Source: Porphyrobacter sp. AAP60
GTDB lineage: Bacteria; Pseudomonadota; Alphaproteobacteria; Sphingomonadales; Sphingomonadaceae
Length of the DNA stretch: 64,000 nt
Reading direction: 5' to 3'
NCBI RefSeq assembly: GCF_001296025.1
Contig: NZ_LJHV01000021.1
Coordinates: 1-64,000 of the forward strand
Part shown: positions 17,225 to 26,840 of the stretch, piece after piece
Layout: every line of letters begins with the position of its first letter
How positions within the stretch are numbered: the first letter of the stretch is position 1
The notes under the pieces: model-generated
Told to the model about the DNA's origin: nothing
Databases searched by the model: none
Seen by the model: only the letters and a program-made list of their open reading frames with translations
Position numbers and translations under genes: made by a program

Positions 17225-19428
17225 CAGGCCGCTCCCCGCCGCAAGGTAAGTTTGGGCACAGCCCCTGCCTCCAGTGCCCCGCCGCGTCCGGAAAGCGATG
17301 GGTTGGTCATGAAATAACGGTGGCAATTAAACGGTTTGTTCCCGTCAGCTTCGGCCGCTTCGACACGCGAATAGCTGCCGTCGGCATGCAGCCACCAGCT
17401 TTGTTCGGTGTCGAGCATGTTGGCCAGCAGCACCTGTTGCAACACCTGATCGTGCACCGTGCGGTTGAGGATCGGGATCAGCGCCTCGACCCGGCGGTCA
17501 AGGTTGCGGCCCATCATGTCGGCAGACGCAATAAACACCGCCGCATGGGCGCTGGGCATGTTGTGGCCGTTGGCAAAGGCATAGATGCGGCTGTGTTCGA
17601 GGAACCGTCCGATGATCGATTTCACCCGGATATTCTCGCTCATGCCTTCAACACCGGGGCGCAGACAGCAGATGCCGCGCACCATCAGTTCAATCTGCAC
17701 GCCGGCATTGCTGGCGGCATAAAGCCGGTCGATCACGCCTTCATCGGTCAGCTGGTTGCACTTGAACCAGACAGCTGCAGGCTTTCCGGCCTGCGCATTG
17801 GCGATTTCATTGTCGATACGGGCATAGATTTCGCTGCGCAGGTCGATCGGGGCGATGTGGATGCGCTCAAGGCTGTGCGGCTCGACATAACCGGTGACGA
17901 AGTTGAACATCTTGGCCGCATCGCGCCCCAGCTTGGGATCGGCGGTGAAGAAGCTGAGGTCGGTATACACCTTGGCGGTCATGGGGTGATAATTGCCGGT
18001 ACCGAAGTGGCAATAGGTGCGAAAGCCATCACCTTCGCGACGCACCACCATGGCCACCTTGGCGTGGGTTTTCCAGTCGGTGAAACCATAGATCACCTGC
18101 ACCCCGGCGCGTTCCAGCTTGCTGGCCCATTTGAGGTTCTGTTCCTCGTCAAAGCGGGCTTTCAGTTCCACCACGGCAGTGACCGATTTTCCCGCTTCGG
18201 CAGCTTCGATCAGCGCGTTGATCACCGCGCTTTGCGAACCGGCGCGGTACAGCGTCTGCTTGATCGCCACCACGTCGGGATCGGCAGCGGCCTGGCGGAT
18301 GAAATCCACCACCACTTCGAAACTTTCATAGGGGTGATGGATGATGATGTCTTTTTCCCGCACAGCAGAAAAGACATCGCCATCATGCTCGCGCACACGC
18401 TCGGGCAGGCGCGGGGAATAGGCGCTGAACTTGAGATCAGGCCGGTCTTCGCGGACAATCTCGGCCAGCCCGTCGATCCCGATCATCCCGTCGGTCTTGA
18501 TCAGGGCAGCTTCGTTGATCCCAAGCTGATCGAGCAGCAGGGCTTCGGCGGCGGGATCGAAATCTTCCTCGATCTCCAGCTGGATCACCTGCCCGCGCCG
18601 CCGCCGCTGGATCGCGCTGCGGAAGGTGCGCACCAGATCTTCGGCCTCTTCCTCGATCTCGATATCGCTGTCGCGCAACACCCGGAACAACCCGTCGCCC
18701 TGGATGGTGAAGCCGGGGAACAGCGCTGCGGCATAGCGCTGGATCATCCTTGCGATCGAGATGTAGAGCACACCGCTGCCCTCGGTCACGCTGGCGGGCA
18801 CGCGCACGAAGCGCGGCAGGGCGCTGGGGATCAGCACCATTTCGATCAGCTGTTCGCGGGTGGCATCGCGGGTCAGGGTGAATAGCAGCCCCATGCCCTC
18901 GTTCTGCACGAACGGGAACGGGTGCGCCGGATCAAGCGCCTGCGGCGTGATGATCGGCAGGATCTCGTTGAGGAAATAGGTTTTCAGCCACTTGTGCGCT
19001 GCCGGGCTGACGCGCTGTTCATCGGCGATATGGATGTCCGCGCCCGCCAACCCGTCACGCACCGCGCGCCAGATGGTCTGCTGCATGGTGCTCAGCTCGA
19101 CCAGCTTTTCGCGGATCGCGGCCAGTTGCTGCGAAGGGCTGCGACCATCGAGCGATGGCGCGGCAAGCCCGCGCTGCACCTGCCCGACCAGCCCGGCCAC
19201 GCGGATCATCATGAATTCATCGAGATTGCTGCCCGAAATCGACAGGAACCGCAGCCGTTCCAGCAGCGGATATCTTTCGTTCTGCGCCTCTGCCAACACC
19301 CGCTGGTTGAATTGCAGCCACGAAAGCTCGCGGTTGAAATAGGGCGATTCGTCAACGCCAAGCTCGCTCATCTGCGCAGCCCCCGGTCTTTCGGGAATGG
19401 GCTTATTGCCGATCGGTGACGTGCTCAT
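17224..19428 (-). CDS. ppk1: Polyphosphate kinase 1
   Basis: Polyphosphate kinase of 734 residues, polymerising ATP gamma-phosphate into polyP. The N-terminal domain opens with YFNRELSWLQFNQRVLAEA. The catalytic core has the His-containing WKTHAKVAMVVRRE, CHFGTGNYHPMTAKVYTDLSFFT and HHPYESFEVVVDFI. The ATG at 19428 has AGGAAAG upstream; the frame extends to 19518 without a good site. It is first in the ppk1-ppx operon, giving synthesis and breakdown of the same polymer. A reversed Pho-box-like repeat (19526-19543) lies about 100 bp upstream. Confidence 0.95.
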   Translation of the reverse strand: MSTSPIGNKPIPERPGAAQMSELGVDESPYFNRELSWLQFNQRVLAEAQNERYPLLERLRFLSISGSNLDEFMMIRVAGLVGQVQRGLAAPSLDGRSPSQQLAAIREKLVELSTMQQTIWRAVRDGLAGADIHIADEQRVSPAAHKWLKTYFLNEILPIITPQALDPAHPFPFVQNEGMGLLFTLTRDATREQLIEMVLIPSALPRFVRVPASVTEGSGVLYISIARMIQRYAAALFPGFTIQGDGLFRVLRDSDIEIEEEAEDLVRTFRSAIQRRRRGQVIQLEIEEDFDPAAEALLLDQLGINEAALIKTDGMIGIDGLAEIVREDRPDLKFSAYSPRLPERVREHDGDVFSAVREKDIIIHHPYESFEVVVDFIRQAAADPDVVAIKQTLYRAGSQSAVINALIEAAEAGKSVTAVVELKARFDEEQNLKWASKLERAGVQVIYGFTDWKTHAKVAMVVRREGDGFRTYCHFGTGNYHPMTAKVYTDLSFFTADPKLGRDAAKMFNFVTGYVEPHSLERIHIAPIDLRSEIYARIDNEIANAQAGKPAAVWFKCNQLTDEGVIDRLYAASNAGVQIELMVRGICCLRPGVEGMSENIRVKSIIGRFLEHSRIYAFANGHNMPSAHAAVFIASADMMGRNLDRRVEALIPILNRTVHDQVLQQVLLANMLDTEQSWWLHADGSYSRVEAAEADGNKPFNCHRYFMTNPSLSGRGGALEAGAVPKLTLRRGAA

Positions 19429-19566
19429 CGCTTTCCTGTTCCGCCTGACGCCGGTGCATTGCTCGGGGGCGCTCCCGCAAGCCCCATGTTCGCTTGGCCG
19501 CGAGGTGTAAATCAGCAAGCAGGGCTTGTCACACCAATGTCAGATGCGGAGGCAGATGAACAGCGG

Positions 19567-20604
19567 CTAGACCAGATCGCGGCTGTCGGCGATCTGGGTG
19601 ATCCCGCGCTTGCCATTGGCGTCGCGGCCCAATTGCACGATCACGTCGATCACGCTGGCGGCATAGGCGATGGTATCCGACCGGGTGAGGCCGATCCCGG
19701 TCTGCATGACCATCAGGCTCAATTGTTCAAGCGCACCGCGCAAGCTGTTGGCGTGGATCGTGGAAAAGCTGCCCGGATGGCCGGTGTTGATGGCGCGCAG
19801 AAAGCTGACGCTTTCCGCACCGCGCAATTCGCCCAGCACGATGCGGTCAGGGCGCAGGCGCAAGGCGGCCTGCAGCAGTTCATTGGCGGTAACCTTGGCC
19901 TCTCCCAGCTCGCCCTTGATCGCGACGAGGCCGACAGCGTTTTCGCCGGGGAATTTCAGTTCGGGTGTATCCTCCACCATCACCACCCGTTCCGCACGGG
20001 GGATTTCGCCCAGCATCGCGTTGAGGAAGGTGGTTTTGCCGGTGCTGGTGCCGCCCGAAATCAGGATCGTGCGCCGCGCCCGGATGGCGGCGCGCAGGAA
20101 AGCAATCGGCTGCAGTTGCGGATCGGGCAGCGCAACATGGCCCTCGCCCACCAGCGGGCCGGTGTCATAGGCATCGAGTGGCAGATCAAGCCGGCGGTGG
20201 CGGCGGATTGCCATGACCCAGTGTTTGCGGCTGGCAGGCGGGCCGCAGAATTGCACACGCGCGCCGTCTGGCAGTGTTGCGCCCAGCAAGGGATGTTCGC
20301 GGTTGATCCCCTGATGACTGACGCGGGCGACCTGTTCAGCCAGGCGCTGCACCAGCCGGTCGTCAATCTCCGGTGTTTCGATGCGCTGCATTCCGGGGCT
20401 GGCTGCGTCTTCGATCCAAACCTCGCCCGGACGGTTGACCATGATTTCGGTCACAGTGTCACGGTCAAGCCAGCGGCGGAACGGGGCGAGATAGGCGTCG
20501 AGATAGACGCTGCGTTCGGCGGACAGCGGGATTGCCGCTTCGCCCCCGTTTTCGCCCCCAACTTCGCCTTCGCCCATGTTCAACCGGTGGATGTCCGCGC
20601 TCAC
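19567..20604 (-). CDS. virB11: VirB11-type secretion ATPase
   Basis: Hexameric traffic ATPase of 345 residues. Walker A ISGGTSTGKTTFLNAML lies near residue 185, VMVEDTPEL is the Asp box, and a His box with ATINTGHPGSFSTIHANS follows. A GTG start at 20604 falls 5 bp after the virB10 stop; an in-frame ATG at 20577 is an alternative. It is the last gene of the secretion operon. It powers pilus assembly and substrate translocation with VirB4. Confidence 0.93.
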   Translation of the reverse strand: MSADIHRLNMGEGEVGGENGGEAAIPLSAERSVYLDAYLAPFRRWLDRDTVTEIMVNRPGEVWIEDAASPGMQRIETPEIDDRLVQRLAEQVARVSHQGINREHPLLGATLPDGARVQFCGPPASRKHWVMAIRRHRRLDLPLDAYDTGPLVGEGHVALPDPQLQPIAFLRAAIRARRTILISGGTSTGKTTFLNAMLGEIPRAERVVMVEDTPELKFPGENAVGLVAIKGELGEAKVTANELLQAALRLRPDRIVLGELRGAESVSFLRAINTGHPGSFSTIHANSLRGALEQLSLMVMQTGIGLTRSDTIAYAASVIDVIVQLGRDANGKRGITQIADSRDLV

Positions 20605-20608
20605 GGGA

Positions 20609-21745
20609 TCAGCTGCCGACGCTGCTGAAATCGAGATCGCGGGCGGTGAACACGCGGATTGGTTCCCCGGCGCGCACGCGGATGGTGGGGCTTATCTGGC
20701 CTTGGGATTGCACAGACGAATTGGCCGCGCCCTGCGCACCTGCACCGACAATCAGCCCGCCGACCCCACCGGTCGCCACCGCCCCCAGCCCACCGATTAT
20801 CGAGAATAACAGGCCCGAACCGAACCGCTTGAGGAAGTGGCTGTTCACATCGCCCTCAAGCCCGGTTGTCCCGTCAAAACCCACTGCGGGGGAGGCGAGG
20901 TTGACCGAAACGCCATCGGGCCGGATCAGCCGCGTCCACACCACATAGGCGCGCCGCTGGCCCTGCTCCACGCCTGCCTGATACTGCCCGATCAGTCGCG
21001 ATGAACGGGGCACCAGAATGCGCTTGCCATCGAAGCTGCGGACATCCTGACTGACCACTGCACGGACATAGCCGGGCACATCGGTGTTGATCGCGGTTTC
21101 TAGGATCGCGGGGATCAGCGTGCCTTCTGTCACCGTGGTCGAAGGATTGACCATTGGCCGCGCCTGCGCAGGCGCACCACCCACACCGCCCACGCGGCTG
21201 GCAAAGGCTGCCGCACCGCCAATACCTGCGACATCGCCAGCGGCATTGACCGGAGCGGCGCCAATCGGGGCCTCTGCCTGACGCAGACCCCGCGCCGCAG
21301 TGCTATCGAACACAAGGCCGGGGCTGGCATAGGGATTGGTCGCCGGAACCGTCGCCATCCCAGGATTGCCGGCATAGACCGGCGTCGGTGCAGGATCGGC
21401 CTGCGGCACGACAGGCACGGCACCGGGCTGCTGCGAGGGATCGGCGATCGGCTCGACCGGCGCAGCGGCCTGCGGCGGCGCGACTGCGGGATTGCCGATG
21501 CCTTGCGGATCGGGCGTGGACGGAGTGCTCATTGCCCAGAACGTCAACGCACCCACAAGCCCGATGAAGGCGACCCCCGCAGCGAGCTGCAATCCGTCGC
21601 CCTTGGCCTTGCGGTCGGTGACAGCGGGGAAAGCCGCGCGGCTTGCCAGATCGATGATCTCGGCGGATTCGCGCTCACGCGGATCGCCCGTAACGTCGTT
21701 GTCCGGCGCGCCCTTTTTCGGCGGCATACGATTGGCAAGGCGCAT
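20609..21745 (-). CDS. virB10: VirB10/TrbI-type scaffold protein
   Basis: Protein of 378 residues: a cytoplasmic N-terminus, one membrane helix (LAAGVAFIGLVGALTFWAM), a Pro/Ala-rich periplasmic linker and a C-terminal TrbI beta-barrel domain with ILETAINTDVPGYVRAVVSQDVRSFDGKRILVPRSSRLIGQY. VirB10 spans both membranes and senses ATPase activity. The ATG at 21745 overlaps the virB9 stop as TGATG. Confidence 0.94.
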   Translation of the reverse strand: MRLANRMPPKKGAPDNDVTGDPRERESAEIIDLASRAAFPAVTDRKAKGDGLQLAAGVAFIGLVGALTFWAMSTPSTPDPQGIGNPAVAPPQAAAPVEPIADPSQQPGAVPVVPQADPAPTPVYAGNPGMATVPATNPYASPGLVFDSTAARGLRQAEAPIGAAPVNAAGDVAGIGGAAAFASRVGGVGGAPAQARPMVNPSTTVTEGTLIPAILETAINTDVPGYVRAVVSQDVRSFDGKRILVPRSSRLIGQYQAGVEQGQRRAYVVWTRLIRPDGVSVNLASPAVGFDGTTGLEGDVNSHFLKRFGSGLLFSIIGGLGAVATGGVGGLIVGAGAQGAANSSVQSQGQISPTIRVRAGEPIRVFTARDLDFSSVGS

Positions 21746-22557
21746 CAATTGGTCTCCCTTGCAGGTTTGGCAATATCAAGACCCGCGCTGCGGGCGGACG
21801 GGCGCGCTGGCCCGGTGTTTGTCAGAGAAGCTGAATCGCGCCCTGATCGCAGGATGATCTGCGAAGGAACCCCTTGCACCACCACGGTTTCCCCGCGGGT
21901 GGTGAAGTTGACGGGGCCTTCTAGGCCCTCTTCGTTGAGCACAAGGATCGCCGGAATGTCGGTGCCTTGCGGCCACATCAGGAACACTGCTTCGCCATCA
22001 TCAAAGGCGCGCTGCGGCAGCAGTTTGGCTGTCCCTGCCGAAGCCCAGGCGAAGTTGAGACTGGCCGGATCGGATATCGCGTAAGGGTCGGACGCTGCGG
22101 CCATTTCCACCGGATCGGCCGCAGCGCGCAGGGCCTGCGCCTCGGCCTCGGCAGCGGCGGCGAGACGCGCTTCCTCGGCCGCTTTCTCAAGCTCGGGATA
22201 GCGGAATTGCAGCACGTAAAGCGCTGAATTGCGGGGGCTTGCCACCAGATCGAACAGATAGGTGCGCCGGTCCGTCACCACCGTCATGTTGGTGCGCGCA
22301 TCCACTTCCAGCGGCTTCACGAACAGGATGGTCTGCGCCTTGTTCGGCTGCACCTGCCACGCCAGCGAATCACCGATGGCGACATTCTCGATCATCTCGT
22401 CGGGGGCGAACTTGATGGTGGTCTGCACCTTCACCTTGCCATCGATCCGCACCACGGCGTTTTCATCAAACACCCGCGTTTGCAGACGGTTGTCCTGCCC
22501 GAAAGCCGGCGCGGCAAGCGTGAGGGCGAGCGCGGCGAGAATGGCGGCGCGGGTCAT
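21745..22557 (-). CDS. virB9: VirB9/TrbG-type outer-membrane-complex protein
   Basis: Protein of 270 residues with a cleavable signal peptide (ending APAFGQ) and a VirB9 domain: IKFAPDEMIENVAIGDSLAWQV, ILFVKPLEVDARTNMTVVTDRRTYLFDL, and a C-terminal part that would pair with VirB7 in canonical systems. A charged Ala/Glu-rich segment (residues about 130-155) links the two parts. Start and stop both overlap neighbouring genes (ATGA with virB6, TGATG with virB10). No VirB7 lipoprotein gene is present. Confidence 0.92.
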   Translation of the reverse strand: MTRAAILAALALTLAAPAFGQDNRLQTRVFDENAVVRIDGKVKVQTTIKFAPDEMIENVAIGDSLAWQVQPNKAQTILFVKPLEVDARTNMTVVTDRRTYLFDLVASPRNSALYVLQFRYPELEKAAEEARLAAAAEAEAQALRAAADPVEMAAASDPYAISDPASLNFAWASAGTAKLLPQRAFDDGEAVFLMWPQGTDIPAILVLNEEGLEGPVNFTTRGETVVVQGVPSQIILRSGRDSASLTNTGPARPSARSAGLDIAKPARETN

Positions 22558-23750
22558 TGGTACGTCTCCGGTGGGGTGGTTACGGCAGGCTTGGTGGCCG
22601 CCTTGTTCGGGCTGGCGGAACGGAAGCGGTTACCGATGCCGCGGGTGCGCGAGGTCGCGGGATTGATCGGCGTCACCTGCGCGCCGCCTGTGGTCGCATA
22701 AACGCGTGTTTCACGTGAAACATTGCCCGCTGGCCCCGTATCATTGGCGGCAATCGCAGGCGAGGCGGCAGCAAGGTCGACCCTGCGCGCAGCAAGGCCG
22801 GGGCTAACCGGCGCGACATTGGTGTTGCGCGGCGCGGTGGCGGCAGACGCAGGCGGGGCGAGCGCACGCGGGCCATCATCGCGGCGGCCGCGATCCTTGC
22901 CCGGCACCAGACCGAACACCTGCCAGCCGCTCACCATCGTGCCCGCCACCTTCAGCGCCATGAACATCAGCGCCATGTGCACCGCGCCGACCAGAAAGAA
23001 CGCCATCGCCGCGTTCTGATCGATCTGTCCCGGAACCGCCACCAGCGCGGCAAGGATCGGCACCGACAGTTCAAGCATGATCGATCCGCCCAGCACCGCA
23101 AACAGCGGCGTCAGCGCCAGCATCACCAGGCCTTTGAGCCAGCCGGTGAACAGCCCGCGCGTGCCTTCGAACAGCGCCAGCACCACGAAAATCGGGCCGA
23201 TCGCCAGCAGCAGCGCCAGCCCGATCCGCGCTGTCACCAAGAGACCAACCGTGCCGAGCAGCAGCAACATGGCGCCAAACCACATCATCCCGCGCGGCGA
23301 GAAGGCGCTGATTTCATTGGTATCCCCGCTCGCCTGCTGGATCGCGAGGAACACCACATCCAGCTTTTGCGCAAATGTCGCCGTGGCCGATCCTTGCGTA
23401 CCGGTCAGGATGCCCGCGATCTGGTCGGGCCCGCCGATAAAGATGTTGTAGAAGATGGTCGAAAAGGCGACGAAACTGGTGGCGAAGGTCAGCACCAGCC
23501 CCAGCGTCATCATCTTGGGCAGCAGCGCACGCACCGAAAGGTTGGCGCGGCCCATCATCAGCGAAATGCCGAAGAAGGCGACATAGAGCCCCAGCAGCAG
23601 CGTCAGGGCGAAGGCCAATTGGCCCTCGCTGCCGAACAGGCGGTTGAAGGCCTGTTCGGAAACGCCGCTGGCGATGCAATCCACCGCCGTCAGCGCTGAC
23701 GAAACGCCTGTGCCCATCGCCTGGGCGGCCAGATCGCAGGCCGTGCTCAT
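22554..23750 (-). CDS. virB6: VirB6/TrbL-type polytopic inner-membrane protein
   Basis: Protein of 398 residues with about six to seven membrane segments (for example LALTLLLGLYVAFFGISLMM, LLLLGTVGLLVTARIGLALLLAIGPIFVVLALF, MAFFLVGAVHMALMFMALKV). The central hydrophilic loop and the GPIFVVLALFEGTRGLFTGWLKGL stretch are typical of VirB6. The last 100 residues are hydrophilic, Ala/Pro-rich and probably cytoplasmic. The ATG at 23750 overlaps the virB4 stop (ATGA). VirB6 is part of the substrate channel. Confidence 0.9.
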   Translation of the reverse strand: MSTACDLAAQAMGTGVSSALTAVDCIASGVSEQAFNRLFGSEGQLAFALTLLLGLYVAFFGISLMMGRANLSVRALLPKMMTLGLVLTFATSFVAFSTIFYNIFIGGPDQIAGILTGTQGSATATFAQKLDVVFLAIQQASGDTNEISAFSPRGMMWFGAMLLLLGTVGLLVTARIGLALLLAIGPIFVVLALFEGTRGLFTGWLKGLVMLALTPLFAVLGGSIMLELSVPILAALVAVPGQIDQNAAMAFFLVGAVHMALMFMALKVAGTMVSGWQVFGLVPGKDRGRRDDGPRALAPPASAATAPRNTNVAPVSPGLAARRVDLAAASPAIAANDTGPAGNVSRETRVYATTGGAQVTPINPATSRTRGIGNRFRSASPNKAATKPAVTTPPETYQ

Positions 23751-26173
23751 TCGGCGGCCTGCCATACGGGCTGGCCATCAATATCAACCTCGCCATCGGG
23801 CCAATCGCGCCCGGTCAGCGCGGGATACCATGCCGAAGGTTCGTCCCCCACCGCCTCACGCAGCAGATCGAGACGGCGCACCGCACTTTCGCGGCCCGAC
23901 AGGATCGTCAGCACTTCGGGCGCGCCGGACAGATCAAGCCGCACGACGACGCTGGCATCGGGCTGACGCACGAGGAAACAACGCGAGTGCGCGGGCAGCG
24001 AGCGGATCAGCGCGAATTCGTGGTCCGTCAGGCCGAACCCGTTGCAATAATCTTCGGGCCGGGCGCGGCTGTTGGGCATGAACACCATTGTCGCAGTCTG
24101 TTCGACCAGCGCGGTGGAAATCCGGCTGTCGAGCGCATCGCGCGCCGATTGCGTGGCAAACCCGACCAGCGCGTTGCGTTTGCGCAGGGTCTTCAGCCAA
24201 TCGCGGATGCGCGCGGCGAACACCTCGTCATCCAGCGCCTTCCAGCCTTCATCGATCAGGATCATGGTTGGCTGCCCGTCCAGCCGTTCATCGATACGGT
24301 GGAACAGATACATCATCGTCGGCGTGCGCAGGCGCGGGTTTTCCAGCAGCGCAGTCATATCGAAGCCGAGCACGCGTTCGGACAGATCAAGCCGGTCACG
24401 TTCGTTGTCGAACAGCCAGCTATGCTCGCCGCTCCCGATCCATGCGGCCAAGCGGTCAGCCAGATCGCCCGGCTGCGGGCGGCGGGTGCCCGAAAGCAGT
24501 TCCTTGAAATGCCTCAGGCGGCGCAGGGAAGCGTCGTTGGCATAGGTGGCATCGACCGCCGCAGAAATGGTCGAAAACTCCTCCGGCCCGTCAGCCTTCA
24601 GCAGCACGGCGAGCCAATCGCGGAGGAAGGCGCGGTTGGCAGAGGTATCGGGCAGCGAAAGCGGGTTGAAACCGGTGGGCATCCCCGGCGCGATCCGGTC
24701 ATACCGCCCGCCGATCCCGCGAATGAACAGTTCCGCCCCGCGGTCCTTGTCGAACAGGATGGTGCGCGGTTTGAACTTCTGCGCCTGCGCGGCGAGGAAG
24801 TTCATCACCACGGTCTTGCCCGAACCGCTCGGCCCGATGACGCTGAAATTGCCCAGATCGCCGTGGTGGAAGTTGAAAAAGAACGGCGTGGCGCTGGTGG
24901 TTTCCAGCAGCGTCACCGCATCGCCCCAGTGGTTGCCGCTCGCCTGCCCCAGCGCAAAACCGTGGAACGAGCCAAAGCCTGCCATATTGGCCGAGGAAAT
25001 CAGCGCACGGCGCACGATATATTCCTCGTTCCCGGGGAACTGTGCCCAGAATGCGGGTTCGAGATTGGTATCCTCCCGCACCGCAATCGCGCCGGTATCA
25101 GCCAGCGCGGCGGCGCAGGACGCCATGGCGTCATCGAGGCGCGGCAGCGTGGTTTCGCGCACCAGCACGGTCAGGTGATGATCGCCAAAGCCCACCGCGC
25201 CATTGCCCAGCGCATCGCGCGCGGCGAGCATTTCATTGCGTTCGGCAGCGGCTTCCTCATCCACCGAGCGCGAGCGCCGCAGCGCAAGGTCGATCCGTTC
25301 TTTCGCCGTGGTGCGTTCGTTGGGGGCGTAGCTTTCGGTCACGACCATTTCGAACGGCAGGCGCAGCAGGTTGTCGAGCAGACCCGGCGAGGTCGCCTCG
25401 GGATAGTCTTTCAGTCCGAGGATGGCGGCGAAATCGGGAGCGGCGCTGCCGCGCAGTTCCATCGCATCCAGTCCGAAACTGGCGCGGCGATAGGGCAGCA
25501 TGTGGCCGATATCGGTTTCCGGCGCAGGGCGGCGCACCGGTCGCATTTCGCCATTATAGAGCGCCGAGAGCAGTTCGAGCATCTCGGAATTGGTGCCGCC
25601 ATCCGATGCCGGTGCCTGGTAGTCACCGAGCACCACCGCGCCGTAATTCTGCAAGGACGCAACCAGTCCGGTGATCGCGGCCCTGAGGCTGCGGATATCC
25701 TTGGGATCGGCCTCCGGCTCGTCCTGCCCTGAGCGTGAGAACAGCTTGCTCATGCGTTCCGGCAGGCCGGTCTTGCCGCGTGCGGGGCGGCGGATCAGGG
25801 TGACGAACTGATCGTTGATGAACAGCGATCCGCCCGCCAGCCGCTGTTTCCAGCGCGCATCGATATGGCGCGACAGGGCATCGGGGAATTCGGCTTCCAG
25901 CTCCACTTCCACCCGGCGGCGGATGACGTGGTGATACATCACGAAGCGCGCATCGAGGGTGGAACGCAGCATCACCTCGCGGGTGGCGGCGTGGGCGTTC
26001 AATGCGTCGGAATCCTCGGTTTCGAACAGCAGGCCCGGCACCTGAATGGCGCTCATCACGCTGCCATCGCGCAGCAGCACGGTGTTTTCGTCCACCAGCC
26101 GCGCATAGGGCAGCCGGTCGCCGACCTTGGCTTCCTTGGCGCTCCAGGCGGCGGCTCCGATCCATTTCACCAT
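23747..26173 (-). CDS. virB4: VirB4-type secretion ATPase
   Basis: ATPase of 808 residues. A CagE/TrbE-type N-terminal half is followed by Walker A VIGPSGSGKTVVMNF near residue 446, Walker B MILIDEGWKALDD and the conserved GFATQSARDALDS. VirB4 energises pilin extraction and early translocation. The gene lies 12 bp after virB3 and overlaps virB6. Full length and intact motifs indicate a working protein. Confidence 0.95.
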   Translation of the reverse strand: MVKWIGAAAWSAKEAKVGDRLPYARLVDENTVLLRDGSVMSAIQVPGLLFETEDSDALNAHAATREVMLRSTLDARFVMYHHVIRRRVEVELEAEFPDALSRHIDARWKQRLAGGSLFINDQFVTLIRRPARGKTGLPERMSKLFSRSGQDEPEADPKDIRSLRAAITGLVASLQNYGAVVLGDYQAPASDGGTNSEMLELLSALYNGEMRPVRRPAPETDIGHMLPYRRASFGLDAMELRGSAAPDFAAILGLKDYPEATSPGLLDNLLRLPFEMVVTESYAPNERTTAKERIDLALRRSRSVDEEAAAERNEMLAARDALGNGAVGFGDHHLTVLVRETTLPRLDDAMASCAAALADTGAIAVREDTNLEPAFWAQFPGNEEYIVRRALISSANMAGFGSFHGFALGQASGNHWGDAVTLLETTSATPFFFNFHHGDLGNFSVIGPSGSGKTVVMNFLAAQAQKFKPRTILFDKDRGAELFIRGIGGRYDRIAPGMPTGFNPLSLPDTSANRAFLRDWLAVLLKADGPEEFSTISAAVDATYANDASLRRLRHFKELLSGTRRPQPGDLADRLAAWIGSGEHSWLFDNERDRLDLSERVLGFDMTALLENPRLRTPTMMYLFHRIDERLDGQPTMILIDEGWKALDDEVFAARIRDWLKTLRKRNALVGFATQSARDALDSRISTALVEQTATMVFMPNSRARPEDYCNGFGLTDHEFALIRSLPAHSRCFLVRQPDASVVVRLDLSGAPEVLTILSGRESAVRRLDLLREAVGDEPSAWYPALTGRDWPDGEVDIDGQPVWQAAE

Positions 26174-26185
26174 GAAAAGGCGTCC

Positions 26186-26470
26186 TTAAGGCGCATAGGA
26201 ATTGCATCCCCAGCGCTTGAAATTGGGCACGCGCGGGCATTTGCTAACCTTGGTGATCCACAGGTCGAAAATGCGCGGTTCGCGCAGGCTAGCGAAGTAG
26301 CCGATCACGTGCATCACAACCGGCACGGGAATAATCCAGAAGCTCTTCAGCATCAGGAAGGCGATTGTCGTCACCATCAGGTTGATGATGAAGAAATTCA
26401 TTGTCACGCCCGCAAACATCTGCGGACGGGTGAGCGCGCGGTGCACCGGTTGACGGACGAGATCGCTCAT
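26186..26470 (-). CDS. virB3: VirB3-type inner-membrane protein
   Basis: Protein of 94 residues: LVRQPVHRALTRPQMFAGV, a membrane hairpin (MNFFIINLMVTTIAFLMLKSFWIIPVPVVMHVIGYF), then the DLWITKVSKCP tail, which is typical of VirB3. The ATG at 26470 is used because upstream residues would overlap virB2 and do not resemble the family. Confidence 0.9.
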   Translation of the reverse strand: MSDLVRQPVHRALTRPQMFAGVTMNFFIINLMVTTIAFLMLKSFWIIPVPVVMHVIGYFASLREPRIFDLWITKVSKCPRVPNFKRWGCNSYAP

Positions 26471-26477
26471 CGCCGCC

Positions 26478-26789
26478 CTACCCCGCTGCCGACTGGATGC
26501 CGGCGACAATTGTGGTCGCGCCGAACAGAATGAACACGCCGATGATCACTGTCGCGCCGAAGCGCCAGTTCATGCGTCCGGTCAGCATCATGAAGCCGAT
26601 CGCGGCCACGGCCATCACCGCCACGGTGGTTGCCACCGTGCCGAGCAGCGTGCCCTGCAACCACAGCAGCGCCGAATTGATCGGGCCGGATCCGGCCGGG
26701 TCAGCCCCCTGCGCAAGGGCCACAGACGGGGTCAGCGCAATCACCAGAACGGCGGCAAGGCGGGCAGGAAGGCGGAAAAGCGACGTCAT
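26478..26789 (-). CDS. virB2: VirB2/TrbC-type major pilin
   Basis: Protein of 103 residues with a long signal peptide cut near ALAQG and two hydrophobic helices separated by a short basic loop (TGRMNWRF), the layout of VirB2 pilins. The start at 26789 gives a normal signal peptide; a GTG at 26822 would add 11 residues. Very compact spacing to virB3 (7 bp). Confidence 0.88.
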   Translation of the reverse strand: MTSLFRLPARLAAVLVIALTPSVALAQGADPAGSGPINSALLWLQGTLLGTVATTVAVMAVAAIGFMMLTGRMNWRFGATVIIGVFILFGATTIVAGIQSAAG

Positions 26790-26840
26790 TTCAGTGTCAG
26801 ACTTTCGATTGTTGTGTAGCACTTGCGGCGGGCGAGGCGA

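Noticed and set aside
17320..18885. A 521-codon open frame opposite ppk1
   Set aside because: Antisense to an unmistakable polyphosphate kinase; His/Asp-rich composition typical of a shadow frame.
23987..25732. A 581-codon open frame opposite virB4
   Set aside because: Antisense to a full-length VirB4 with Walker motifs; no domain of its own.
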